The position numbers were made by a program, and so were the translations under genes. From contig PWNO01000160.1 in the NCBI GenBank assembly GCA_003557765.1, positions 1-23,392 of the forward strand: a stretch of DNA of 23,392 nt. The letters run 5' to 3'. This document shows positions 1-7,148 of the stretch, in pieces. Origin of the DNA: Bacteroidales bacterium. Lineage in GTDB: Bacteria; Bacteroidota; Bacteroidia; Bacteroidales; UBA7960. The notes under the pieces were generated by a model. That model made no database searches, was not told the origin of the DNA, and saw only the letters and a list, made by a program, of their open reading frames with translations. Position 1 is the stretch's first letter. Each line of letters starts with the position of its first letter.

Positions 1-660
1 AATGAAACCGCAATGCTGACCACCTTCAATGAAGCAGACATGTCGACCATCATTAACCTTCGTAAAAAACATCAGCAAGCTTTTGTGGAAAAATACGGGT
101 TTAAGCTGGGCTTCATGTCTTTCTTTGTAAAGGCCGTGGCGGAGAGCATCCCGCATTTCCCACAAGTTAACGGCCATATTGACGGTAATCAGCTGGTCAT
201 TCCGGATTATGCCGACATCGGTATCGCGGTCAGCACTCCCAAGGGGTTAATGGTGCCGGTTATACGCAATGCCGAAACGCTGGACATCCCCCAACTGGAA
301 CAAACCATCAACGAGATGGCCGAAAGGGCCCGCAATAACAAAATTAAAATTGAAGAGCTCCAGGGTGGCACCATCTCCATCACCAATGGTGGGGTGTTCG
401 GCTCCATGATGTCGACACCCATCATCAACCCACCGCAAAGCGCCATTCTGGGGATGCATAAGATACAGGAACGGCCTGTGGCTATTGATGGCAGGGTAGA
501 AATCCGTCCCATGATGTACCTGGCGCTGTCTTACGATCACCGGATCATTGACGGAAAAGAGTCTGTGGGCTTCCTCGTAAAGGTCAAGGAGTACATTGAA
601 CATCCTGAACGCCTGCTATTCCGGGGCAAAGACCCGCTCGAAGGCCTGATCGGCATCTGA
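1..660 (+). CDS. sucB: Dihydrolipoyl succinyltransferase, E2 of 2-oxoglutarate dehydrogenase (3' part)
   Basis: This is the C-terminal catalytic domain of the E2 subunit, which moves the succinyl group from lipoamide to CoA in the 2-oxoglutarate dehydrogenase complex of the TCA cycle. The frame is open at base 1, so the lipoyl and E1/E3-binding domains lie upstream of the window; the ATG at 13 is internal. Visible family features are [12 protein letters not shown] near the left edge, GFMSFFVKA, the block [20 protein letters not shown], and the catalytic motif DHRIIDG (His codon at 538-540, Asp at 550-552). The succinyl-type wording of these blocks favours 2-oxoglutarate over pyruvate or branched-chain E2. 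The protein ends about 15 residues beyond the usual E2 terminus, a minor tail. An inverted repeat (ATGACC/GGTCAT) lies just after the stop, but without a T tract it is not a convincing terminator. Confidence 0.95.
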   Translation, partial: NETAMLTTFNEADMSTIINLRKKHQQAFVEKYGFKLGFMSFFVKAVAESIPHFPQVNGHIDGNQLVIPDYADIGIAVSTPKGLMVPVIRNAETLDIPQLEQTINEMAERARNNKIKIEELQGGTISITNGGVFGSMMSTPIINPPQSAILGMHKIQERPVAIDGRVEIRPMMYLALSYDHRIIDGKESVGFLVKVKEYIEHPERLLFRGKDPLEGLIGI

Positions 661-768
661 TCCCCATGACCAGCGACAGGTCATCACCCTGACAAGCCTG
701 TCCATTGGCATGCATTTAAAACCTGATATTTTGGCTTTCAAACTTTCCCGCAACAAACAAACCCAATT

Positions 769-1287
769 ATGGCACTGATCAAATCCATCCGGGGGTTCAC
801 CCCGCAATTTGGCAAGGACTGTTACCTGGCTGACAATGCTACCATTATCGGGGATGTCGTCACTGGTGACAACTGCAGCATATGGTTTAACGCGGTAGTG
901 CGCGGGGATGTCCATTATATCCGCATAGGGCATAATGTAAACATCCAGGACGGAGCAGTGATTCACTGCACATTTGAAACGGCCCCCACCACGATTGGCA
1001 ACAATGTATCTGTTGCGCACAATGCCATTGTCCATGGTTGCACCGTGGAAGACAACGTGTTGATTGGCATGAATGCCGTGGTGATGGACAATGCGGTGGT
1101 GGGGAGCAACTCCCTTATTGCCGCAGGTGCAGTAGTTTTGGAGGACACGATCATTGAGCCTGGCAGCGTGTATGCAGGAATCCCGGCCAGGAAGGTCAAA
1201 GATATCAGCCAGGAACTGACCCGCGACCTACTGGATCGCATATCAAGGAAATACATTACATATGCAGGCTGGTACCGGGATGCATAA
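769..1287 (+). CDS. Gamma carbonic anhydrase family protein (YrdA/PaaY-like left-handed beta helix)
   Basis: The 172-aa product is a hexapeptide-repeat protein expected to form a trimer of left-handed beta helices, in the cytoplasm (no signal peptide). Repeats run from about residue 20 to 140. His66, His84 and His89 sit where the zinc ligands of gamma-class carbonic anhydrases lie, with the typical five-residue step between the last two. RGDVHYIRIG and NIQDG are family hallmarks. Many members of this short (CamH/YrdA/PaaY) branch lack proven CO2 hydration activity, so the zinc site is supported but the substrate is not. The gene follows the E2 gene after 108 bp and converges on the ompH-like gene. 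A TATTTTG stretch about 40 bp upstream resembles a Bacteroidota -7 element missing one base. Confidence 0.88.
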   Translation: MALIKSIRGFTPQFGKDCYLADNATIIGDVVTGDNCSIWFNAVVRGDVHYIRIGHNVNIQDGAVIHCTFETAPTTIGNNVSVAHNAIVHGCTVEDNVLIGMNAVVMDNAVVGSNSLIAAGAVVLEDTIIEPGSVYAGIPARKVKDISQELTRDLLDRISRKYITYAGWYRDA

Positions 1288-1289
1288 GA

Positions 1290-1334
1290 AAGCACCCTTA
1301 CACAAGCATTTGCTTTGCCTGTATAAAGGTGCTT
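1290..1334. terminator. Imperfect hairpin between convergent genes
   Basis: AAGCACC (1290-1296) can pair with GGTGCTT (1328-1334), with a smaller AAGCA/TGCTT stem inside. It lies in the 83-bp gap between the carbonic anhydrase homologue and the convergent ompH-like gene, where a bidirectional terminator is expected. There is no clear T tract on either side, so the call is tentative. Confidence 0.35.
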
Positions 1335-1370
1335 CACTCGATCGGCCCGGAAAAATTACCTTTTACCGGA

Positions 1371-1886
1371 TTAGTCCAGTTCGAGTTCTTCCCTTACAAG
1401 GGGCATGATGTCTTCACCGTTTTCCCAGAATACCATGGAACCACCACTGGTGTCAAAAATATAGGTAAAACCATGTTCACGGCCCACTTTTTGAATAGCC
1501 TCACGGGCTTCTTCGATAATGGGACTTAATAAACGTTCTTCCTGCTGCATAATGTCCTGCTGTGCCGATTCCTGGAATTCCATAATGCGTTCCTGGAGAC
1601 TTTGCAGCTCCCGTTCCCTTGACTGGCGTACCAGCTGGGAGAAAGTTTCCTGGTTTTCAATATAATCCTGGTATTTGTTCTGAAACTCTTGCTGCATGGC
1701 GGCAAAAGTCTCTTCGAGTTCCTGGGCATACCTCTCCAGGTCGGCCTGGGCCTGGTCTCTGCCCGGCATCATCCGAAGCAACTCGTTTGTATTAATGTGA
1801 CCGAACTTTGCCTCTTCCTGGGCACTTATGGTTGCACTCCCAAGTAATAATAAAATGAGGAATGACAAACTAAGCAATTTTTTCAT
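1371..1886 (-). CDS. OmpH/Skp-family periplasmic chaperone (distal copy)
   Basis: The 171-aa product has a signal peptide (MKK, then a leucine-rich core, cleavage likely after SA at residue 22) and a mature part dominated by Gln/Glu-rich coiled coil (about residues 40-125), followed by a short beta segment. This is the pattern of Skp/OmpH chaperones, which hold unfolded outer-membrane proteins in the periplasm and hand them to BamA. I chose the ATG at 1886 over an in-frame TTG at 1895 because MKK starts a normal signal peptide. A second OmpH gene lies directly after bamA at 15530-16045; the two are clearly divergent. In many Bacteroidota these paralogues stand in tandem behind bamA, so this copy, beside a carbonic anhydrase homologue, is displaced. 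A -7-like element lies about 40 bp upstream. Confidence 0.88.
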   Translation of the reverse strand: MKKLLSLSFLILLLLGSATISAQEEAKFGHINTNELLRMMPGRDQAQADLERYAQELEETFAAMQQEFQNKYQDYIENQETFSQLVRQSRERELQSLQERIMEFQESAQQDIMQQEERLLSPIIEEAREAIQKVGREHGFTYIFDTSGGSMVFWENGEDIMPLVREELELD

Positions 1887-1924
1887 GCTGTTCAATGCTT
1901 AATGGTTAATAATATTTTGGCGCA

Positions 1925-1932
1925 CAAATTTA
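1925..1932 (-). promoter_or_regulatory. Possible -7 promoter element of the ompH-like gene
   Basis: On the minus strand this reads TAAATTTG, an exact match to the Bacteroidota -7 consensus TAnnTTTG, 38 bp before the chosen ATG. No TTTG -33 element was found at the usual spacing and the region is AT-rich, so chance is possible. Confidence 0.4.
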
Positions 1933-2099
1933 ATTAATTATAACAAAATACCTTTGTTTTTAACAGCATTTAACCTGCATTTTTTAAGTTGTTAATGCAA
2001 TCCTGATGCGAGACAACGAAAGCCACCGACAATGTATGCTGTTTCAAGGCTTTTGTTTTTAGTGGGACCTGCATTTTTTCTTTTTCGAAAGAATTATGC

Positions 2100-2128
2100 T
2101 TGGGTTTTTATAAAAAAACGTATATTTG
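2100..2128 (+). promoter_or_regulatory. Promoter of the tRNA-Gly gene (Bacteroidota -33/-7 type)
   Basis: TATATTTG at 2121-2128 fits TAnnTTTG exactly and lies 19 bp before the first base of tRNA-Gly, right for a short-leader stable RNA. A TTG at 2100-2102, 18 bp upstream, can serve as a weak -33 element. Confidence 0.65.
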
Positions 2129-2147
2129 CAATCGCAAAACCAACAAC

Positions 2148-2220
<73 letters not shown>

Positions 2221-2227
2221 CAAAAAT

Positions 2228-2251
2228 ACCTCTGAAAAGAGGTTTTTTTTT
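2228..2251 (+). terminator. Intrinsic terminator after tRNA-Gly
   Basis: ACCTCT (2228-2233) and AGAGGT (2238-2243) form a 6-bp stem around the loop GAAA, followed by an unbroken run of T to 2251. It starts 8 nt after the tRNA, so tRNA-Gly and the downstream tRNA-Leu are probably separately terminated. Confidence 0.85.
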
Positions 2252-2272
2252 ATCTGCCTGCACCAGTATCGT

Positions 2273-2357
2273 GCCCGGATGGTGGAATTGGTAGACACCC
2301 AGGACTTAAAATCCTGTGGCCATTGCGGCCGTGCCGGTTCGAGCCCGGCTCCGGGTA
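2273..2357 (+). tRNA. tRNA-Leu (anticodon TAA)
   Basis: An 85-nt class II tRNA. The acceptor stem GCCCGGA pairs with TCCGGGT (closing G-T pair), discriminator A at 2357 as expected for leucine. The anticodon stem is CAGGA/TCCTG, with loop CTTAAAA and anticodon TAA at 2307-2309. A long variable arm (TGGCC/GGCCG region) precedes the T arm GGTTCGAGCCC. CCA is not encoded. Confidence 0.97.
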
Positions 2358-2366
2358 CATCACATG

Positions 2367-2396
2367 CTCCGGCCACCATTCGGCCGGAGTTTTTTT
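2367..2396 (+). terminator. Intrinsic terminator after tRNA-Leu
   Basis: CTCCGGCC (2367-2374) pairs perfectly with GGCCGGAG (2382-2389) across a 7-nt loop, followed by seven T (2390-2396). It ends 4 bp before the stop codon of the convergent gatD, so the same stem could also stop gatD transcripts, though no T tract follows in that direction. Confidence 0.9.
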
Positions 2397-2400
2397 ACCC

Positions 2401-3792
2401 CTATTTTCTGAAGCTTTTTATAAATGCTTCCACTTCAGGCACACCGCCCTGGTAAACGAGGTAGCCGTTGTAAGGCTCCCTGGGTGTAATATCGTCATGC
2501 ATGGGGGTAAGCATGATCTCCTTCACCTCATCCAGGTCGCTGGTCTGCCCCAGGGCCCATCCCAGCTTGACCCAGGCCACCTCGGGAAGCATGTTTTCGG
2601 CAGGCACCACGCCCAATGCCATCATCTCGCGCCCGGTTTCATACACGAACATCTGCACATATCCCCATAACGTTTGTACAGTCATGTATACGGCTACTCC
2701 TTTTTTGCTCGCACGTTCAAGGGCAGGATACAGGGGCTTGTTTACATGTCCGAGGCCGGTGCCGGCGATCACGATCCCCTTATAGCCATTGTCTACCAAC
2801 GAATCGACCATGTCCGGGTGCATGTTGGGATAATAATACAGGATGGCCACTTTTTCCTCAAAATAGGGATTGATGGTCACCTTTTTGTCCTTCCGCCGCG
2901 GCCTGAAGTTTTGCTTGATGGGGGTCACCGCGCTTCTCGTGACCTTGCCAAGGGGCATATCGCCAAGCGTGCGGAAGGTGCTGCGATAGGAAGAATGCAT
3001 TTTTCGCACACGTGTGCCCCGGTGCAGAAGACCATATTCATCAGAAGTAGGGCCGAACATGCAAACCATCACCTCGGCAATATTTCCGTGACCCGCTGCA
3101 TAACATGCATGCATCAGGTTGAGTGCCGCATCGGAGGAAGGGCGGTCGGAAGAACGCTGTGAGCCTACCAGCACAATGGGAACAGGTGGGTTTTGTACCA
3201 TGTATGTGAGTGCTGCAGCCGTGTGGTGCAAGGTGTCAGTGCCGTGGCCAATCACAATGCCATCAATGCCGCTTTCAATCTCCTCGCCAATAGCTACAGC
3301 CAACTGCTTATATTGTTCCGGTCCCATATTCTCACTGAAAACGGCAAAAACCTTTTCTGTAGTCAGGTTGCAGATGTCTGCCAGCTCCGGCACGGCACCA
3401 TATAACTCGCCTGGAGAAAAAGCGGGAATGACCGCCCCGGTGCGATAATCAAGACGCGAGGCAATCGTACCACCGGTGCCGATCAGCTTGACATTTGGTT
3501 TACCTTGGGTATAAGGAAACTCCTGTTCCGGAATCTTATAGTTGGCTTTTTTGTACCCGGTTTCTTCCATGCTGAGCAGGGTGCGTACATAGATGCCCAC
3601 ATTATAGCCGGTGGGAATTTTCAGCACGATGTGCGTGTCGTCATCATTTTCCGATCTCGGCAAGACCGTCCCCACAAAATTGCCGCGATTGGTCTTGATC
3701 TTTGCCTGGCCCCATACACGGACATTGAATTTTTTCAACGCCTCTAACGCAGGACCTTTGTATCCCTGAAAATGGTCTTCATTCATGGGCAA
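2401..3792 (-). CDS. gatD: Glu-tRNA(Gln) amidotransferase subunit D (archaeal-type GatD)
   Basis: GatD is the glutaminase half of the GatDE enzyme: it frees ammonia from glutamine (or asparagine), which GatE uses to turn Glu-tRNA(Gln) into Gln-tRNA(Gln). The 463-aa length matches GatD, not the 320-350 aa of plain asparaginases. Residues 1-95 are the extra N-terminal beta domain of GatD (GQAKIKTNRGNFVGTVLPR). An asparaginase-type amidohydrolase follows, with GTGGTIAS (nucleophile candidate Thr109), GHGTDTLHH (Thr185, Asp186) and RVRKMHSSYR (Lys264), the full catalytic set. The tail (GREMMALGVVPAENMLPEVAWVKL split over about 385-410) also reads as GatD. It lies 54 bp behind gatE in the same direction, with an octamer repeat in between. 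Such proteins are normally reported from archaea; here all surrounding genes are bacterial and base composition looks similar. Confusion with L-asparaginase is the main annotation risk. Confidence 0.92.
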   Translation of the reverse strand: MPMNEDHFQGYKGPALEALKKFNVRVWGQAKIKTNRGNFVGTVLPRSENDDDTHIVLKIPTGYNVGIYVRTLLSMEETGYKKANYKIPEQEFPYTQGKPNVKLIGTGGTIASRLDYRTGAVIPAFSPGELYGAVPELADICNLTTEKVFAVFSENMGPEQYKQLAVAIGEEIESGIDGIVIGHGTDTLHHTAAALTYMVQNPPVPIVLVGSQRSSDRPSSDAALNLMHACYAAGHGNIAEVMVCMFGPTSDEYGLLHRGTRVRKMHSSYRSTFRTLGDMPLGKVTRSAVTPIKQNFRPRRKDKKVTINPYFEEKVAILYYYPNMHPDMVDSLVDNGYKGIVIAGTGLGHVNKPLYPALERASKKGVAVYMTVQTLWGYVQMFVYETGREMMALGVVPAENMLPEVAWVKLGWALGQTSDLDEVKEIMLTPMHDDITPREPYNGYLVYQGGVPEVEAFIKSFRK

Positions 3793-3797
3793 ATATT

Positions 3798-3832
3798 GTC
3801 TAAAGGTCTAAATGTATAAATGTCAAAAAGTC
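3798..3832 (-). repeat. Octamer tandem repeat upstream of gatD
   Basis: On the plus strand four 8-bp units GTCTAAAG, GTCTAAAT, GTATAAAT, GTCAAAAA and a final GTC stand end to end; in the gatD direction the unit is NTTTNGAC. It fills most of the gatE-gatD gap and ends 5 bp before the gatD start codon. Related arrays occur at 20753-20787 and 21087-21113, each upstream of another gene and in the same gene-relative orientation. Confidence 0.8.
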
Positions 3833-3846
3833 ACCGATTAATTGAA

Positions 3847-5829
3847 TTAAGGGGAAGATGCCAGTTGTGCATCGATTTCCCGTTTAAGCTCGTTCAATGG
3901 AATATTACCAAGCGCTCTGGGCCTGAGCTTCCCCATCAGCCAGTCGGCTTCTGCTGCTTCGCTACCGTTCAGCCGGATGCGGGCAAACTCTTTACGCAGC
4001 TCAGGCAGGACAGCAAACACCTCTGGTTTCCTTAGGGGGGAGTAACCGATTTGATCAAGCACCGCCTCAGGATCCTTCTCAGCGTGTTGCCAGAGAAAAG
4101 GCAGCGCGGAATACATGACTTCGCCAGAGATGCCTTTTGCACGGAGAGCACGCAATATCGTCGCAACCATTTCGTATCGGAATCCGGGAGCCTTCCTGTA
4201 CTGTCCTTCAATATATTTCAGCCGGTGACCAAAGAGTGTTGCAGCAAAAACCGGATCTTCCCCGTCTTCTTTCACCATTTGCTGTATCAGCGGAAAAAGG
4301 TTGTTTCTGAAGATATACGTGCAGGTATCTTCCGGAACACCCCAGTTGCTTAACGTGTGGTATGCCTGAATATGCAGCGTGGGCAGGTCTTTCCCGAGGC
4401 GTTCAATGTCTTCATCAAGCAAGGGGATTGGCGGAGAGTCGGTGTCGGGATACATCCGGTCGGCTCCGGGCAATACCCGCTCAAACATCGTGGTGCCATC
4501 GGCAAACGACTTCCTCGTCTCATTTGGAACGCCCTCAAAAGCCATTTGGCAACGTTCCTCTATGGTTTCGAGTGCTGTAGGAATGTCTTCCGCCGGCCCC
4601 CAGAAAAACAGCACGGCATCTTCGGGTCTGGCATCAAGAACCTCGCGGAGCCGATTGTATGCGGAGCTTGTTTCCAGCCTCCTCAGGCTATCCTCGGCAT
4701 CCATATTAGGTTTTTCAATGCAAGCCACCACCTTCAGCCGGTCGCTGATCTCGTCGGCAAACGACTGCGCTGGCTGAGTGAAATGGGACAGGATACCATC
4801 AAAGTGAGGCAGCCTGACCCCGTAAAGCTTCATTCCTTGCACTGCAATGTGCTGGAGGACGTGCGAACGAAAAGGAAAAGCACCCGGATCGAGTTCCCTG
4901 GCATGCATTTGCCATTTCCCGGGAGCAATTCGTTGATTCAGGGTTTCCCGGATATGCAGCAAGGCCCACTGCCTGAAAGCCTCGTTATGGGTAAGTTCAG
5001 GAATCCATTTGATATGTGAAACGCCTTTGATCTCCACGCGAGTGCCACCCCGGCAACTCACGTTTACATCCTGTCTGGCTGAGCCAATACCAACACGCAC
5101 CCTGTCGGTGCTCCTGTTCAGGAAGCGGATCACCTGGCAGGCTTCTGCCACCTCGTCCGGGTTGACCATGTCCGGATAGGTCACCGTTTCGATCAGGGGC
5201 ATCCCGAGCCTGTCGGTCTTATAGGTCCGCCAGTGTCCCACATCCGAAATCTCGCGGCAGGAATCTTCCTCCAGACTTAGCTGGATCAGTCGTATCGTTT
5301 TGTTTTTCAAATCTATGGCACCCTCCACCCCAATGATCGCCGTGCGCTGAAATCCAGTCGGAATGCTGCCATCCAGGTATTGCTTGCGGGTGATGTGGAT
5401 CTCTCCGACGATATTCAGCTTTTTGAGGAGGGATATTTCAATGGCAATGTCCACGGCCTTTCTGTTAATCGGAAAAGGCGGGGTGTCATCTACTTCATAG
5501 GTGCAGGTGGTCTCATTCTTGATGCGGTAAATGATGTTTTTCCGCGTTTTAAATTCCATCAGGGCGGTGCCGTCATATTCACCAAGCTCACTGAGTGTCG
5601 GTCGCATGTGGCGGATCACCTCCGCATCATACGCATCATCCTCCTGATATATTCCAGCCGGACACCGGCAAAAGAGCTTTTCGTCCGTTTTTAATTGCTG
5701 GTGTACCTCCAGGCCCGACATAAAGCCAATGCGATCATAATCAGCCTGGGTAGCATCTTTTCTCGGCACATAACCAATGGCTTGCATGGTCTGTTGATGG
5801 TTCCGGGCTGGGCTTGGTTTTTTGGTCAT
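3847..5829 (-). CDS. gatE: Glu-tRNA(Gln) amidotransferase subunit E (archaeal-type GatE)
   Basis: GatE is the kinase/transamidase subunit: it binds Glu-tRNA(Gln), phosphorylates the glutamyl group with ATP and receives ammonia from GatD. The 660-aa length agrees with GatE and far exceeds GatB (about 475-500). The GatB/E cradle starts near residue 35 with GLEVHQQLKTDEKLFCRCP and includes ARQDVNVSCRGGTRVEIKG around residue 255. What marks it as GatE is the inserted GAD-like domain (roughly 340-470, with LPHFDGILSH, EKPNMDAEDSLRRL and ADRMYPDTDSPPIP), shared with bacterial AspRS and absent from GatB. A helical GatB/YqeY-type tail occupies about 500-660. The ATG overlaps the stop of the upstream dehydrogenase gene (ATGA, 5826-5829), so translation is probably coupled; an in-frame ATG sits at residue 15. 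No gatA, gatB, gatC, glnS or gltX is in the window. Confidence 0.93.
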   Translation of the reverse strand: MTKKPSPARNHQQTMQAIGYVPRKDATQADYDRIGFMSGLEVHQQLKTDEKLFCRCPAGIYQEDDAYDAEVIRHMRPTLSELGEYDGTALMEFKTRKNIIYRIKNETTCTYEVDDTPPFPINRKAVDIAIEISLLKKLNIVGEIHITRKQYLDGSIPTGFQRTAIIGVEGAIDLKNKTIRLIQLSLEEDSCREISDVGHWRTYKTDRLGMPLIETVTYPDMVNPDEVAEACQVIRFLNRSTDRVRVGIGSARQDVNVSCRGGTRVEIKGVSHIKWIPELTHNEAFRQWALLHIRETLNQRIAPGKWQMHARELDPGAFPFRSHVLQHIAVQGMKLYGVRLPHFDGILSHFTQPAQSFADEISDRLKVVACIEKPNMDAEDSLRRLETSSAYNRLREVLDARPEDAVLFFWGPAEDIPTALETIEERCQMAFEGVPNETRKSFADGTTMFERVLPGADRMYPDTDSPPIPLLDEDIERLGKDLPTLHIQAYHTLSNWGVPEDTCTYIFRNNLFPLIQQMVKEDGEDPVFAATLFGHRLKYIEGQYRKAPGFRYEMVATILRALRAKGISGEVMYSALPFLWQHAEKDPEAVLDQIGYSPLRKPEVFAVLPELRKEFARIRLNGSEAAEADWLMGKLRPRALGNIPLNELKREIDAQLASSP

Positions 5830-6980
5830 TGAACAATGGTTTTACTGAAGCGTAAGTTGCGTTTTTCCAGGTACTGCATCACAAAATCAAAGCAGTCCTG
5901 GTCAAGGCCGATAAGCTCCAATGGAAAGACGCCTTTCCCGCTGAACTGCCCGCTCAGGATAAGTTCCGCGTTAGCCGTTGCCGTGAAACCAGTGGTTCGC
6001 GCCATGGAAGAGATGTTTTCCTGCTCATCATATTCATCGTAGAGTTCATACACGATCTTTTTCTGCGTGCCTTCCTCTGTGCCTTCGATGCAGATGCGCA
6101 TCACGGTAAACTCACGCTCTTCAGGTTCGAGTTGCCAGTCGCGAATAAGGATGTTGCTGGTAAAGTCAATCGGCCTGATGGTGGTGTTATTGACAGACAT
6201 GGGTTCCGTATCGAAAAAGCCCGCCTTTTTCAGTGCCTGAATCAACTGAATGTGTCCAGGATAGCGCAGTGTTTTTTCGCGCATGTTGGGGATGTGGTCC
6301 ATGTTCCGCAGCAGCGAACGCAACCCATCAGTAAAAAATGCTTCGAGGGTCCCCACCTTGTCAAAGAACACCATCTCAGGCTCACTCATGGCCGGTTTGG
6401 TCATATGTTTGCCTTTCTCAATGTAACGTGCCGGACGGGTATATTCTTCCACCACGTCGATCGGAGAAAAGGGCGCCTTGTAATAAAAGGGATAGACTTT
6501 CACTTTAGGCAAGCCACCTACATAGTAGGTAAAATCCTCGATCTCCATATACTCATTGTGGTGTCCGGCGATCAGATTGGGGATACCTGGCGCCACACCA
6601 CAGTCGGTAATCGCAGTAACCCCTTTTTTTGCGGCCAGATTGTTCAGCTCCATGAAGTCTTCAGGCATGAAGGAAATATCCACAATGTTCTTGCCTGCAT
6701 TGATCACTGTCTGCACAATGTCGAAGCCCATGAAGCCGGGCACGGCAGATACCACAAGGTCACAATCTGCAACAAGCGATTCGATGCTTTCATCTTCCAT
6801 CAGGTTGACGCCCACCGTTTTGATGGGATATTTGGCAGCAAGAAAGTCAAGAGCACGTTGATCAATGTCGGCTGCCCATACTTCATGCTTTTTTGATAAA
6901 TCAATGGCTATGGCTTTTCCTACCATACCTGCTCCAAGTACAACTACTTTATGTTTTTTCATTGGCATTATATTTTGCAT
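5826..6980 (-). CDS. Saccharopine dehydrogenase / lysine 6-dehydrogenase-like oxidoreductase
   Basis: The 384-aa product begins with a Rossmann fold (VVLGAGMVGKAIA, then AADID ending the second strand), as in NAD(P)-dependent saccharopine dehydrogenases, and continues with the catalytic/dimerisation domain of that superfamily (DCGVAPGIPNLIAG, YYVGGLPK, GTLEAFFTDG, LRYPGH, MARTTGF). From memory, the ordering of these blocks and the length most resemble lysine 6-dehydrogenase and the LYS9 type, which form or remove the delta-semialdehyde of lysine; the exact substrate cannot be read from the sequence. It is cytoplasmic. In-frame ATGs at 6980, 6968 and 6962 are all possible; the last, giving MKKHKVVVLG, places the nucleotide-binding strand at the usual distance from the start. 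It is the first gene of a unit with gatE (4-nt overlap) and gatD. No clear promoter was seen in the 168 bp upstream, which it shares with divergent mrdA. Confidence 0.82.
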   Translation of the reverse strand: MQNIMPMKKHKVVVLGAGMVGKAIAIDLSKKHEVWAADIDQRALDFLAAKYPIKTVGVNLMEDESIESLVADCDLVVSAVPGFMGFDIVQTVINAGKNIVDISFMPEDFMELNNLAAKKGVTAITDCGVAPGIPNLIAGHHNEYMEIEDFTYYVGGLPKVKVYPFYYKAPFSPIDVVEEYTRPARYIEKGKHMTKPAMSEPEMVFFDKVGTLEAFFTDGLRSLLRNMDHIPNMREKTLRYPGHIQLIQALKKAGFFDTEPMSVNNTTIRPIDFTSNILIRDWQLEPEEREFTVMRICIEGTEEGTQKKIVYELYDEYDEQENISSMARTTGFTATANAELILSGQFSGKGVFPLELIGLDQDCFDFVMQYLEKRNLRFSKTIVQ

Positions 6981-7139
6981 GAGGCTTTGCCAGTATGCAC
7001 CTGTCCATGCTATTCAGGAATATAACATCTGCCGGTCTGTCATTTGGACTGGCTGCCATGAACAAATGAGGCAGGATACACCCGGCACGGCGAAGTTAAA
7101 AAATGTTTGGAAAAAACCACGCAGGTTCATGTGATTCTT

Positions 7140-7147
7140 TAATTTTG
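7140..7147 (+). promoter_or_regulatory. -7-like element overlapping the 5' end of mrdA
   Basis: TAATTTTG matches TAnnTTTG and ends one base before the first ATG (7149). If it is used, transcription would start around 7154, inside the longer reading frame, and translation would have to begin at the in-frame ATG at 7179. No good -33 element was found (TTTG at 7106-7109 is about 30 bp away), so the evidence is moderate at best. Confidence 0.35.
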
Positions 7148-7148
7148 C

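Noticed and set aside
2401..3792. Annotation of gatD as a catabolic L-asparaginase
   Set aside because: It has an extra N-terminal domain of about 95 residues, GatD-specific C-terminal blocks and gatE as its neighbour; a plain asparaginase would be about 100 residues shorter.
3847..5829. Annotation of gatE as gatB
   Set aside because: The 660-aa length and the GAD-like insert are GatE features, and no gatA or gatC is adjacent.
6132..6896. Plus-strand frame of 254 codons opposite the saccharopine dehydrogenase-like gene
   Set aside because: A shadow of the real coding strand; its composition is untypical of a protein and no motif was recognised.
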